A DNA stretch of 64,000 bases from an uncultured Lachnospiraceae bacterium (GTDB lineage Bacteria; Bacillota; Clostridia; Lachnospirales; Lachnospiraceae): contig CAJULA010000006.1 of NCBI GenBank assembly GCA_910587155.1, positions 1 to 64,000 of the forward strand, given 5' to 3'. Shown piece by piece: positions 1 through 7,782 of the stretch. Every line of letters begins with the position of its first letter. Position 1 is the stretch's first letter. The position numbers were made by a program, and so were the translations under genes. The notes below the pieces were generated by a model. The model saw only the letters and a list, made by a program, of their open reading frames with translations. It was not told the DNA's origin and made no database searches.

Positions 1-236
1 CACAGAAGTATGAGAATGTGCAGAAAGGAATAGGTGGAATGATGAGCGGAGCGTTGCTTGAGACAGAAGCAAGGACGATTTTGAACAGAGGAAAAGATGA
101 AGGCAGGAACCAAACTAAAAAGGAAACTGCTCTTAGAATGTTGCAGGATGGAGAGTTACCGATTGATAAGATTGCAAAATATTCTGGGCTTGATATTGCA
201 GAGGTAGAGCTGCTTGCAGAGTTTCAGACAGTGTAA
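1..236 (+). CDS. 3' part of an Rpn-like (PD-(D/E)XK transposase family) protein, cut by the window edge
   Basis: The reading frame is open from the first bases of the window to a stop at 234-236, so only the C-terminal end (about 77 residues) is seen. The end matches the usual tail of the Rpn family (recombination-promoting nuclease, also called putative transposase): a basic, Glu- and Lys-rich linker (residues around RNRGKDEGRNQTKKE) and then a short helix-turn-helix-like ending in which a predicted sequence of the type LPIDKIAKYSGLDIAEVELL reads as 'low activity level, IAK/ATGLS, EEV'. The nuclease core would lie upstream and cannot be checked. The family is common in Clostridia, often as several chromosomal copies. 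A GTG inside the frame at 18 is not the true start. Confidence 0.6.
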   Translation, partial: QKYENVQKGIGGMMSGALLETEARTILNRGKDEGRNQTKKETALRMLQDGELPIDKIAKYSGLDIAEVELLAEFQTV

Positions 237-465
237 AAAGTGTAGATATTATCATTAAGATTAAAACCGGGGAAATGGCAAGGTGGGCTGTTTCCCTAAT
301 TTATTTGAGAATATAATATTTAGTAATATTGCACTTAACAAGGAAGAATGGGGAATGCCTTTTTTATAGGTGATGACGGAAGGAGGAATTTGTAGTAAAA
401 TCTTAACACATGTACATATTTAATCAAAATACAGAATGATATACAGAAGAAGGAGATATGCTGGT

Positions 466-2178
466 ATGAAGGAAAATTCGTTTACGATAAATCCGGAGGT
501 AAATAGTGCTCAAGAATTTATAGAAATATCCCAGGATTTTTCTAATTCATTGGATCTGGTAAGAGAAGCTATTAGCAATGCATTTGATGCACAGGCAAAA
601 AACGTTGTTATTGATTTTAGCGTTGTTTTAGAATGTGGAGAGAGAACTTTAAAGATTGAGATAGCTGATGATGGAAAAGGAATGGATAAGGAAGGGTTGA
701 AATCTTTTTTTGATTTGGGGAACTCGTTAAATCGGTATGATGCTGATGCAATTGGTGAAAAAGGGCACGGAACAAAAGTATATTTTAACAGCAGAAAAAT
801 AGAGGTAATCACTATAAAAAATGAAATAAGATATCATGCAGTTATGAAAGAACCCAAACGGGAATTATTTAATCAGCATATACCACAGGTAGATGTTGGG
901 GTTGAGCAAGTGGAAGGTGCAAGATCAGGAACAAAAATTTGCATATATGGATATAATAATGATCGCAGAGATAAATTTACTCATGAGCAATTAAAAGATT
1001 ACATCCTTTGGTTCACGAAAATGGGATCAGTTGAAGCTGCATTTGGTATTGAGAAAAACAAGGATGTAAAATTAAAATTTAAGGGTGTGGATCAAGATGA
1101 TTTTGAGGAATTGAGCTATGGACATGTTTTTCCTAATGAAAGTAAAAAGGTTGCCGAATTATTTGATGAACATATGGTAGATGCACCTAAATGGTATTGC
1201 AAGAAGATTGTAAAAACAGGGAGTTTGAAGAATCTTCCTGAAATAAAATATCAGGCGGTTTTTTATGTTGAGGGAACGAAAGTAAAATATGAATATAATC
1301 CTATGATTCGGCGTAGTGGATATACTGCGCCCGAAGGGTCATACACAATACAAGACAGATATGGAATTTGGGTTTGTAAAGATTTTATGCCGATAAAACG
1401 TGTAAATGAGTGGATTGCTTCAAAGGGATCAGAATACACAAAATTACATGCATTTATAAATTGTCAGGGACTGCGATTGACTGCTAACAGAGGTTCATTT
1501 GAAAACACACCATCAGAGATACAACAAGATTTACGAGAAGCTGTAAGAGAAATATATGACGGCATTATTCAAAGTGATGATTGGGGAGAACTAGAGTGGC
1601 TGGAATCAGAAGCAGGGGCTTATAATACCGTTGAAAAAGAAAAAAGGGATTTTAAACGTAGAATGGATAAAGTAAACCGTGCAAAAGTGGCTCAGTTTAA
1701 TGGAATTAATTTAGTGGAGCCGCAACAAGAAAACGGAGTGTTTTCAATTTTTATGCAATTAAGCAGCTACGATGAATCCCTTTTCCCTTTTACTATTATT
1801 GATTATGATACGCATACGGGAATAGATGTCATTGTCAAAGGGCAGGATAATATGCCTGTAAAAACCTCCAAAATGTATTATGTAGAATTTAAGAATTACT
1901 TGAATAAAAATTTTAATCATTCTTTTGAAAATATACATAGTATAGTTTGTTGGGACATCAATTTGAATGAATTACGGAGCAATGAAGGGGTTAAAGATAT
2001 TGCAAATCAGAGGAGAATCTTAAAAGTTATTCCCCCTGAAAACGAAAATGACTATACGCGTTATTATTTAGATTCGTTAAGGAGTGAACGTAAAATAGAG
2101 GTGTTTGTATTAAAATACTATTTGAAAGAAAAATTGAACATAGAGTTTGCTCCAAGAACGGAGATAGCTATTTTTTAA
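466..2178 (+). CDS. GHKL (Hsp90/MutL-type) ATPase with C-terminal PD-(D/E)XK-like nuclease domain
   Basis: First gene of the accessory operon, 570 residues from ATG 466. This start follows AGGAG with good spacing; an ATG at 436 in the same frame has no ribosome site. The N-terminal half is a GHKL ATPase: N-box E34, N38 and D41 (EAISNAFDA), G1 box DDGKGM at 68-73, G2 box GEKGHGTK at 97-104. The C-terminal part shows D454 in THTGIDVIV followed by E474-F-K476 (YYVEFKNYL) and a hydrophobic strand ending in VCWDI, the spacing expected of a restriction-nuclease fold. GHKL proteins switch shape with ATP; the inferred role is an ATP-gated DNA-cutting or sensing subunit. No transmembrane segment is seen. 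Codon use is visibly A/T-rich compared with the core genes. The nuclease call is a motif inference. Confidence 0.75.
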   Translation: MKENSFTINPEVNSAQEFIEISQDFSNSLDLVREAISNAFDAQAKNVVIDFSVVLECGERTLKIEIADDGKGMDKEGLKSFFDLGNSLNRYDADAIGEKGHGTKVYFNSRKIEVITIKNEIRYHAVMKEPKRELFNQHIPQVDVGVEQVEGARSGTKICIYGYNNDRRDKFTHEQLKDYILWFTKMGSVEAAFGIEKNKDVKLKFKGVDQDDFEELSYGHVFPNESKKVAELFDEHMVDAPKWYCKKIVKTGSLKNLPEIKYQAVFYVEGTKVKYEYNPMIRRSGYTAPEGSYTIQDRYGIWVCKDFMPIKRVNEWIASKGSEYTKLHAFINCQGLRLTANRGSFENTPSEIQQDLREAVREIYDGIIQSDDWGELEWLESEAGAYNTVEKEKRDFKRRMDKVNRAKVAQFNGINLVEPQQENGVFSIFMQLSSYDESLFPFTIIDYDTHTGIDVIVKGQDNMPVKTSKMYYVEFKNYLNKNFNHSFENIHSIVCWDINLNELRSNEGVKDIANQRRILKVIPPENENDYTRYYLDSLRSERKIEVFVLKYYLKEKLNIEFAPRTEIAIF

Positions 2179-2214
2179 ATAAAAGAATAACCAACGGATT
2201 TAGGGAGAATTGGC

Positions 2215-2289
2215 TTGAGTAAACAACGTAAAACATTAAAAATACATGTGAGACATGAAAAAACGGCAGAGCATGTGGTGGATAAATGA
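2215..2289 (+). CDS. 24-residue micro-ORF translationally coupled to the primase-helicase gene
   Basis: A TTG at 2215 lies six bases after AGGGAGA and opens a frame of 24 codons whose TGA (2287-2289) overlaps the ATG of the next gene (2286) in an ATGA junction. The peptide is short and basic (begins SKQRKTLKIHVRHEK, ends EHVVDK). The frame is open further back only to a stop at 2188, with no other usable start. The next gene has only a weak ribosome site (GGTGG), so re-initiation from this micro-ORF is plausible. It could be a leader that couples translation or a small protein subunit; the sequence cannot decide. Confidence 0.5.
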   Translation: MSKQRKTLKIHVRHEKTAEHVVDK

Positions 2290-5252
2290 ATGTAGAAGCA
2301 TATAATCTGGATTCTCTTCGGAGGTTGGTTCGGAGCCTTCAGAACGAAAACAAAAAATTGAAAGCGCAGTTGGACAAGGCGAACATTGCTTATAAGTCGG
2401 AGCATGTATTTGAAGAGAAAATTGAGACTGCCGAGGAATATGATCCTGATCAGGGTGGACGCATTATATCTGAATATATTACAGAAGATATGGTAAATAA
2501 ATATTTCGCAATGTTTTGGGGAAGAACGGATGTTTATGCCAAAAGAGGAAGCAAAGGCGGATATTTTCCGCAGTGCAATAATAGATGGAACAACCGGATA
2601 TGCCCGAAACAGCGTGGTGAAAAAATCAACTGTGAAGCCTGTGAGCACACGGAATGGACAAAGCTTGAACCGAAAAAAATCATGGATCATCTTCTCGGGT
2701 ACAGGGAGGACGGTGCGGATGTATTAGGCATATACCCTCTGCTTGCAGATGGCACATGCCGTTTTCTTGTATTTGATTTTGATAACCATGAAAAAGGTGC
2801 TGAAAGTACCGATTTTGCCAATACAGATGATGAATGGCATGATGAAGTGGATGCTTTAAGGCTTATTTGTGAGCGCAATGGGATAACACCACTGGTGGAA
2901 AGGTCAAGGTCTGGCAGGGGAGCGCATGTATGGATTTTTTTCAGGAAACCAATAGCAGCGTCGTTAGCAGGGAATTTTGGCTTTCTTTTGCTTGATAAAG
3001 GCTCGTCTTCCATCAATCTGAAATCTTTTCATTATTATGACCGCATGTATCCGTCCCAGGATGTTGCAAGCAGCATAGGAAATTTGATTGCACTGCCATT
3101 ACAGGGCCAGGCATTGAAAAATGGGAACAGCGCTTTTGTAGATAAAAATTGGAATGCATATCCGGACCAGTGGGATATCCTCTTGAGACGCACGAAAAAA
3201 CTTTCGATAGAAGAAATAGAAAAATGTATGGCAAAATGGCAGGCAGAGCTTGCCAAAAAGGCTGGGACGCCGGTTTCTTTGTCTGACAGGAACCGTCCAA
3301 AGCCATGGAAGAAAAAGGATGGCTTCGTAAAATCGGACATTGTTGGGAAATTGCATATAGTTCTTGGGGATGGGATTTATGTAGATACACTAAATCTAAT
3401 GCCACGTTTACAGAATCAGGTCAGAAGTATGGCAGCCTTTGATAATCCGGTGTTTTATAAGAACAAAAGGCTTGGATATTCAAACTATTATAATTTCAGC
3501 GCTGTGTATATGGGAAAGGATACGGAAGGCTATATTTGCCTCCCCAGAGGTCTCTATGATAATTTGATTGCATTCTGTAAAGAAGCTGATATTGAATATG
3601 ATGTGACAGACCATAGGGAAAAGGGAAGGCCGATCAGAGTTTCTTTTAAGGGCGGTTTGAAGACACAGCAGGATTTGGCGGCGCAGCGTTTGCTGGCATT
3701 TGACAACGGTATTCTCAGTGCGGCCACTGCATTTGGAAAAACAGCAGTATGCAGTTATCTTATTGCGCAGAGAAAAGTCAATACGCTCATTTTACTTCAT
3801 AGCAAAGATTTGTTAGAGCAATGGGTTGAGGAATTAAATAAATTTTTGAACATAAACGAGGAGCCACCGATTTATAAAACCAAGAGCGGCAGGGAAAAAC
3901 GCAGGAACAGTGCCATCGGTATTCTGCATGGCAGCAGGAATACCCTGACAGGTCTTATTGATGTGGCTATGGTGGGCTCCGTTTATAGTAAAGGGAAATT
4001 CAATGAGTTGATCAATTCCTATGGAATGGTTCTGATGGATGAGTGTCATCATTGTGGTTCCAATACGTCTGTTGAAGTCATGAAGAAGGTGAATGCCCGG
4101 TATGTTTATGGGGTGTCGGCAACCCCGAAAAGAGGGGATGAACTGGAGAAGATTATTTATATGCTCATTGGGCCGGTCAGACACAGGTACACTGCAAAAG
4201 AACGGGCAGCAGAACAGGGGATTGGACATTATGTATATCCACGGTATACAAGGGTGGTGGATACAGAGGAAAGTAAAGGCGACATCAATGGAGCATATTC
4301 TTTAATCAGTTTCAATGTTGCAAGGAATGATATGATTCTTGATGATACGAGAAAATGTGTGAAAGAAGGAAGAACGCCTGTCATTCTGACCAAATATAAG
4401 GAGCAGGCAAAATACCTGTATGATCATTTACAGAAAGACGCAGATCATGTGTTTCTCTTATATGGTGATAACAGTGATAAAGAAAATTTGGATGTGAGAA
4501 GAAGTTTAAAAGAAGTTCCCCAAAATAAAAGCCTGATTCTGGTAGCAACAGGGCAGAAGATAGGAGAAGGGTTTGATTATCCGAGGCTGGATACATTGAT
4601 GCTGGCGGCGCCCGTGTCCTTTTCAGGGAGGCTTGAGCAGTACATAGGAAGGTTAAATCGTGATTATGTGGGAAAAGAAGACGTTATCGTGTATGATTAT
4701 ATAGATTCTCATATCGGTATTTTAGAAAATATGTATGCAAAGAGACTGCGTACTTATAAGCGAACAGGGTTTCAGGTGATAACAAACAATATTCTTACGA
4801 AACAGTCAGTCAATTCAATCTATGACTCCGGAAATTATATGGATATATTTGAGAGGGATGTTGTGGAGGCAGAGAAGAAAATCATCGTATCCAGTCCAGA
4901 ACTTACGCAGGATAAGGTGGTGCGTTTTATCTATCTTGTAAAACCAAGGCAGGAAGCCGGGGTGTCGGTAACAGTTATTACGACAGAGCCACAGAATATA
5001 TCTTATGGAAGCCCGGAGTTTCATCAGGGGTTGCTCAAAGAAATGCGGGAAAACGGCATTTATGTGATTGTAAGAGATGAAGTGGCAGAACATTTTGCCG
5101 TTATAGACGATGAACTTGTATGGCATGGCGGAATGAACCTGCTTGGCAGGGAAGATGCGTGGGATAATCTGATGCGGATCAGATCTTTTCAGGTTGCAGC
5201 GGAACTGCTGGAAATCTCATTGGTAAAAGGGCAAAAAAATAAAGATACTTAA
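2286..5252 (+). CDS. Primase-like (TOTE conflict system AEP) - SF2 helicase - PLD-like fusion protein
   Basis: 988 residues. Residues about 5-35 form a short coiled coil. A Cys cluster (about residues 95-125: QCNN, ICPK, NCEAC) precedes an archaeo-eukaryotic primase-type domain with D164-F-D166 and S209-G-R-G-A-H214, the two metal and nucleotide signatures of that fold and of the TOTE conflict-system family. An SF2 helicase follows: Walker A AFGKT (K485), DECH at 585-588, SAT at 611, motif VI QYIGRLNR at 785-792. The C-terminus has the phospholipase-D-like strand and GGMNLL turn, but the HxK signature reads A934-E-H936, so the usual catalytic His and Lys are missing. The gene lies between a GHKL ATPase and an SF1 helicase, which supports a role in defence against foreign nucleic acid. 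ATG overlaps the stop of the micro-ORF. Confidence 0.85.
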   Translation: MNVEAYNLDSLRRLVRSLQNENKKLKAQLDKANIAYKSEHVFEEKIETAEEYDPDQGGRIISEYITEDMVNKYFAMFWGRTDVYAKRGSKGGYFPQCNNRWNNRICPKQRGEKINCEACEHTEWTKLEPKKIMDHLLGYREDGADVLGIYPLLADGTCRFLVFDFDNHEKGAESTDFANTDDEWHDEVDALRLICERNGITPLVERSRSGRGAHVWIFFRKPIAASLAGNFGFLLLDKGSSSINLKSFHYYDRMYPSQDVASSIGNLIALPLQGQALKNGNSAFVDKNWNAYPDQWDILLRRTKKLSIEEIEKCMAKWQAELAKKAGTPVSLSDRNRPKPWKKKDGFVKSDIVGKLHIVLGDGIYVDTLNLMPRLQNQVRSMAAFDNPVFYKNKRLGYSNYYNFSAVYMGKDTEGYICLPRGLYDNLIAFCKEADIEYDVTDHREKGRPIRVSFKGGLKTQQDLAAQRLLAFDNGILSAATAFGKTAVCSYLIAQRKVNTLILLHSKDLLEQWVEELNKFLNINEEPPIYKTKSGREKRRNSAIGILHGSRNTLTGLIDVAMVGSVYSKGKFNELINSYGMVLMDECHHCGSNTSVEVMKKVNARYVYGVSATPKRGDELEKIIYMLIGPVRHRYTAKERAAEQGIGHYVYPRYTRVVDTEESKGDINGAYSLISFNVARNDMILDDTRKCVKEGRTPVILTKYKEQAKYLYDHLQKDADHVFLLYGDNSDKENLDVRRSLKEVPQNKSLILVATGQKIGEGFDYPRLDTLMLAAPVSFSGRLEQYIGRLNRDYVGKEDVIVYDYIDSHIGILENMYAKRLRTYKRTGFQVITNNILTKQSVNSIYDSGNYMDIFERDVVEAEKKIIVSSPELTQDKVVRFIYLVKPRQEAGVSVTVITTEPQNISYGSPEFHQGLLKEMRENGIYVIVRDEVAEHFAVIDDELVWHGGMNLLGREDAWDNLMRIRSFQVAAELLEISLVKGQKNKDT

Positions 5253-5433
5253 CAATAATTTACCACACGCCCCACAAAGTTATGCGGGTTTCAGCGATTT
5301 TTGCATGGGAAAAAGAATAAAGTTTGTAGCACTAAATATTATACAAGTTTTGATACCACTTAAAGCCATAGTAATTGTTTTTGATTTTACAATGAGATTG
5401 ATAAATACAAAGATGAGAAGAGGGGAGTTTGAC

Positions 5434-7269
5434 GTGGATACACCTTTAAACTTTCGGTTATCAAATGAGCAGCAGCTATTGATAGAAAAAGCATTGCAGG
5501 GAAAGAATATTCTTGTAGATGCCTGCATTGGCAGCGGTAAGACCACGGCTATTCAAAAACTATGTAATGAATTGCCAGGCAAGAAAAAAGTATTGTATCT
5601 GACATATAATAAGCTGTTGAAATTAGATGCAAAGGCAAAAATAAAGAAGAAAAATGTTACGGTAACGAATTATCATGGATATGCATATGCGATTTTACAG
5701 AGGAGTGGTATTTCCGTAGGAATCTCGGATCTTATACAAACAGTTATCCACAAGAAGCCAACTATGGAAAAATTCGATGTTTTGATTATTGATGAGTATC
5801 AGGATATTGAACAGGAACTGGCGGAGTTGTTGCGTTTGGTAAAAGACTGTAATCCCAATATGCAGATAATTGCAGTTGGTGATATGGAGCAGAAAATATA
5901 CGATAAAACAACATTAAATGTTGAGTCGTTTATGAAGGGATTTTTGGAAGAACACCTCAGGTTAAAGTTTACACAATGTTTCCGATTGGCTAATGATTTG
6001 GCAGCATTACTTGGAAGAGTGTGGAAAAAAGAAATAAAGGGCGTAAATAAATGCTGCAAAGTCGAAGAAATGGAAAGAGAAGACATTGTACCGTTTTTGG
6101 CAGAGCAAATCCCGGCGGATATCCTGTGTTTAGGGGCAAGAACAGGGATGTTGTCTGACACATTAAATATTTTGGAAGAAAGGTATCCGAATAAGTTTAA
6201 CAAGAACACAGTGTATGCAACAATATCAGATAATGATTCGATGGGAAAGGCGGTGCCAAGAGAAGATTCGGCAATATTTACAACTTATGACAGCAGTAAA
6301 GGTTTAGAAAGAAAAATCTGCGTTGTTTTTGATTTTACAGAAAGTTATTGGAGTACAAGGGTATCAAAGCCACAGCAGTCCTATATTATTTTGAGAAATA
6401 TTTTTTGTGTAGCAGCCAGCAGAGGAAAAAATCATATCATTTTTGTGAAACCAAAGGAGGCTATGCTAACTGAAAATACGCTTTCAACTTTCCTGCCGGC
6501 CAAAGAGAAATTTGATGATTTCGATATTAGTGAAATGTTTGATTTCAAATATAAAGAGGATGTGGAAAGATGTTTTTCGTTGTTAAAAACAAACAAGATG
6601 GAGCAAACAGAACATACAATAATAAATATAAAGAGTACAGATGGTTTCATAGATTTATCGCCCTGTATTGGAATATATCAGGAGGCTGTTTTTTTTGACA
6701 ATTATCAAATAGATGCAGCTATAAAACTGAAAGTTCTCTTAAATCCGGAGCTAAAACATTTGTATACGCAAGAGGTACAGGATAGCTCTTTAGATCAAAA
6801 AATTTTGTTTTTGGTTTCCCTTGAGACGAAACAAAAGAGATACAGGACACAGGTGATAACTCCGTTTGTGAATGAAGAACAAAGTAAGTTGATCATAGAC
6901 AGGTTAAAAACATATTTGAATCAGGATGAGGATGCCCAGGTTGCGTGCCAGATTGATTTTTCAGATCAGGAAAATGGAGAAGTAAAGTTTTCCGTCAGGG
7001 GATTTGCCGATGTGATTAAGGACAATATAGTGTATGAATTAAAGTTTGTATCGGAATTAACGCATGAACATTTCCTACAGTGTGCGTGCTATATGATTGC
7101 AATGAATTTAAAAAGGGGAATTTTATGGAATACGAGGGACAATACATCTTATGAAATAGAAATACCAGAGAGAAAAGCTTTTTTGAATGCGGTAACAAAA
7201 GCGATTACAAAAGGAGTGATTCAAAACTATTATTCTCCGGTTGGAAAACAACTGGAATTGAAAGGCTGA
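5434..7269 (+). CDS. UvrD/PcrA-like SF1 helicase with C-terminal RecB-like nuclease motif
   Basis: 611 residues from GTG 5434, which follows GGGGAG at a six-base spacing. The frame is open from ATG 5305, but that extension is hydrophobic, lacks a ribosome site and does not look like the family. Walker A GSGKTT sits at 33-38 and the Walker B/DEYQD box at 120-124. Later come GDMEQKIY, the YDSSKGLE segment and a motif VI-like AASRGKN. The last 100 residues carry GFAD526, E535-L-K537 and Q549xxxY553, the D-ExK-QxxxY pattern of RecB/Cas4-type nucleases. The likely activity is DNA unwinding coupled to end cutting. It follows the primase-helicase gene by 181 bases, so a separate promoter is possible. 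Confidence 0.8.
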   Translation: MDTPLNFRLSNEQQLLIEKALQGKNILVDACIGSGKTTAIQKLCNELPGKKKVLYLTYNKLLKLDAKAKIKKKNVTVTNYHGYAYAILQRSGISVGISDLIQTVIHKKPTMEKFDVLIIDEYQDIEQELAELLRLVKDCNPNMQIIAVGDMEQKIYDKTTLNVESFMKGFLEEHLRLKFTQCFRLANDLAALLGRVWKKEIKGVNKCCKVEEMEREDIVPFLAEQIPADILCLGARTGMLSDTLNILEERYPNKFNKNTVYATISDNDSMGKAVPREDSAIFTTYDSSKGLERKICVVFDFTESYWSTRVSKPQQSYIILRNIFCVAASRGKNHIIFVKPKEAMLTENTLSTFLPAKEKFDDFDISEMFDFKYKEDVERCFSLLKTNKMEQTEHTIINIKSTDGFIDLSPCIGIYQEAVFFDNYQIDAAIKLKVLLNPELKHLYTQEVQDSSLDQKILFLVSLETKQKRYRTQVITPFVNEEQSKLIIDRLKTYLNQDEDAQVACQIDFSDQENGEVKFSVRGFADVIKDNIVYELKFVSELTHEHFLQCACYMIAMNLKRGILWNTRDNTSYEIEIPERKAFLNAVTKAITKGVIQNYYSPVGKQLELKG

Positions 7270-7424
7270 CGGTTTCGGGTGTGGAAGAGATACTCCGGAG
7301 ACTGGGCAGGTGTACGGAGATTGAGAAGGTGCATTCACACCGATTCCATAGGACCCTGCCGGAAGAGGGAGGTCTTTTGTGGTTAAATATAACGCATAAG
7401 GGAATAATTTTTGCATATACTTGA
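7266..7424 (+). pseudogene. Tyrosine recombinase (phage-type integrase) fragment
   Basis: Reading in the frame that starts at CTG 7266 gives about 29 residues typical of the region before the catalytic HxxR box of Xer/phage-type integrases: VSGVEEILRRLGR, then EKVHSHRFHRTL, with the H-S-H-R box. The match is lost around 7355 and the frame stops at 7422-7424. There is no N-terminal half and no catalytic Tyr. The fragment overlaps the last codons of the helicase gene, so the helicase module seems to have landed in, or been carried next to, an integrase gene. The assignment rests on motif memory, not a database hit. Confidence 0.6.
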
Positions 7425-7478
7425 TTTGGCCGGGCATATGGGCAATGGCAGGGCTTAAAGCCATAGGCTAGTTACCGA

Positions 7479-7565
7479 CTATTTATCGCTGTCTGGCCAT
7501 TTGATGATGTAGTGGCAGGCTACACCAGCCGCGACAGCGACTAAAAAAGCTACGAAAGATTCCAT
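7479..7565 (-). CDS. 28-residue single-span membrane peptide
   Basis: The ATG at 7565 follows a strong GGAAGGAGGTG ribosome site. The peptide starts MESFVAFLVAVAAGV, continues with one hydrophobic helix, and ends in a polar KWPDSDK tail. A longer frame to 7721 exists, but only this start has a ribosome site. Tiny peptides of this type recur in Lachnospiraceae and resemble type I toxins and other small membrane proteins. A possible promoter on the same strand, TTGTAT-17-TAAGAT, lies upstream. No convincing antisense RNA promoter was found beside it, so the toxin idea stays open. Confidence 0.6.
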   Translation of the reverse strand: MESFVAFLVAVAAGVACHYIIKWPDSDK

Positions 7566-7623
7566 ACAGTACACCTCCTTCCCGTACCAGTCTGGAGGCG
7601 GTAACGCAAGAATCTTATCGTAT

Positions 7624-7652
7624 CCTGGCAGAATATACAATAATATGCCAGG
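7624..7652. repeat. Inverted repeat CCTGGCA/TGCCAGG upstream of the small membrane peptide
   Basis: CCTGGCA at 7624-7630 and TGCCAGG at 7646-7652 flank an A/T-rich 15-base loop, and the pairing can extend to TATC/TGATA on the outside. It overlaps the likely promoter of the 28-residue peptide gene on the minus strand, so an operator or an RNA hairpin are both possible. Confidence 0.45.
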
Positions 7653-7692
7653 TGATAGAATAAATAGCAAATGAAACACCATGCAGAGAATA

Positions 7693-7746
7693 CGGCCGGA
7701 AATGCCGCCTGTTACTGGCATTTCCGGCCGGTGTATTGTTTTTTCA
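7693..7746. terminator. Perfect 14-bp hairpin, probable terminator
   Basis: CGGCCGGAAATGCC (7693-7706) pairs perfectly with 7717-7730 around a 10-base loop. On the plus strand a T-run follows within 15 bases. It lies just downstream of the minus-strand CAP-domain gene, so it more likely ends that transcript, although the T-run favours the plus strand. Confidence 0.6.
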
Positions 7747-7782
7747 GTGATTTATGAAAAATTATGAACTGGATTCTGCGAT

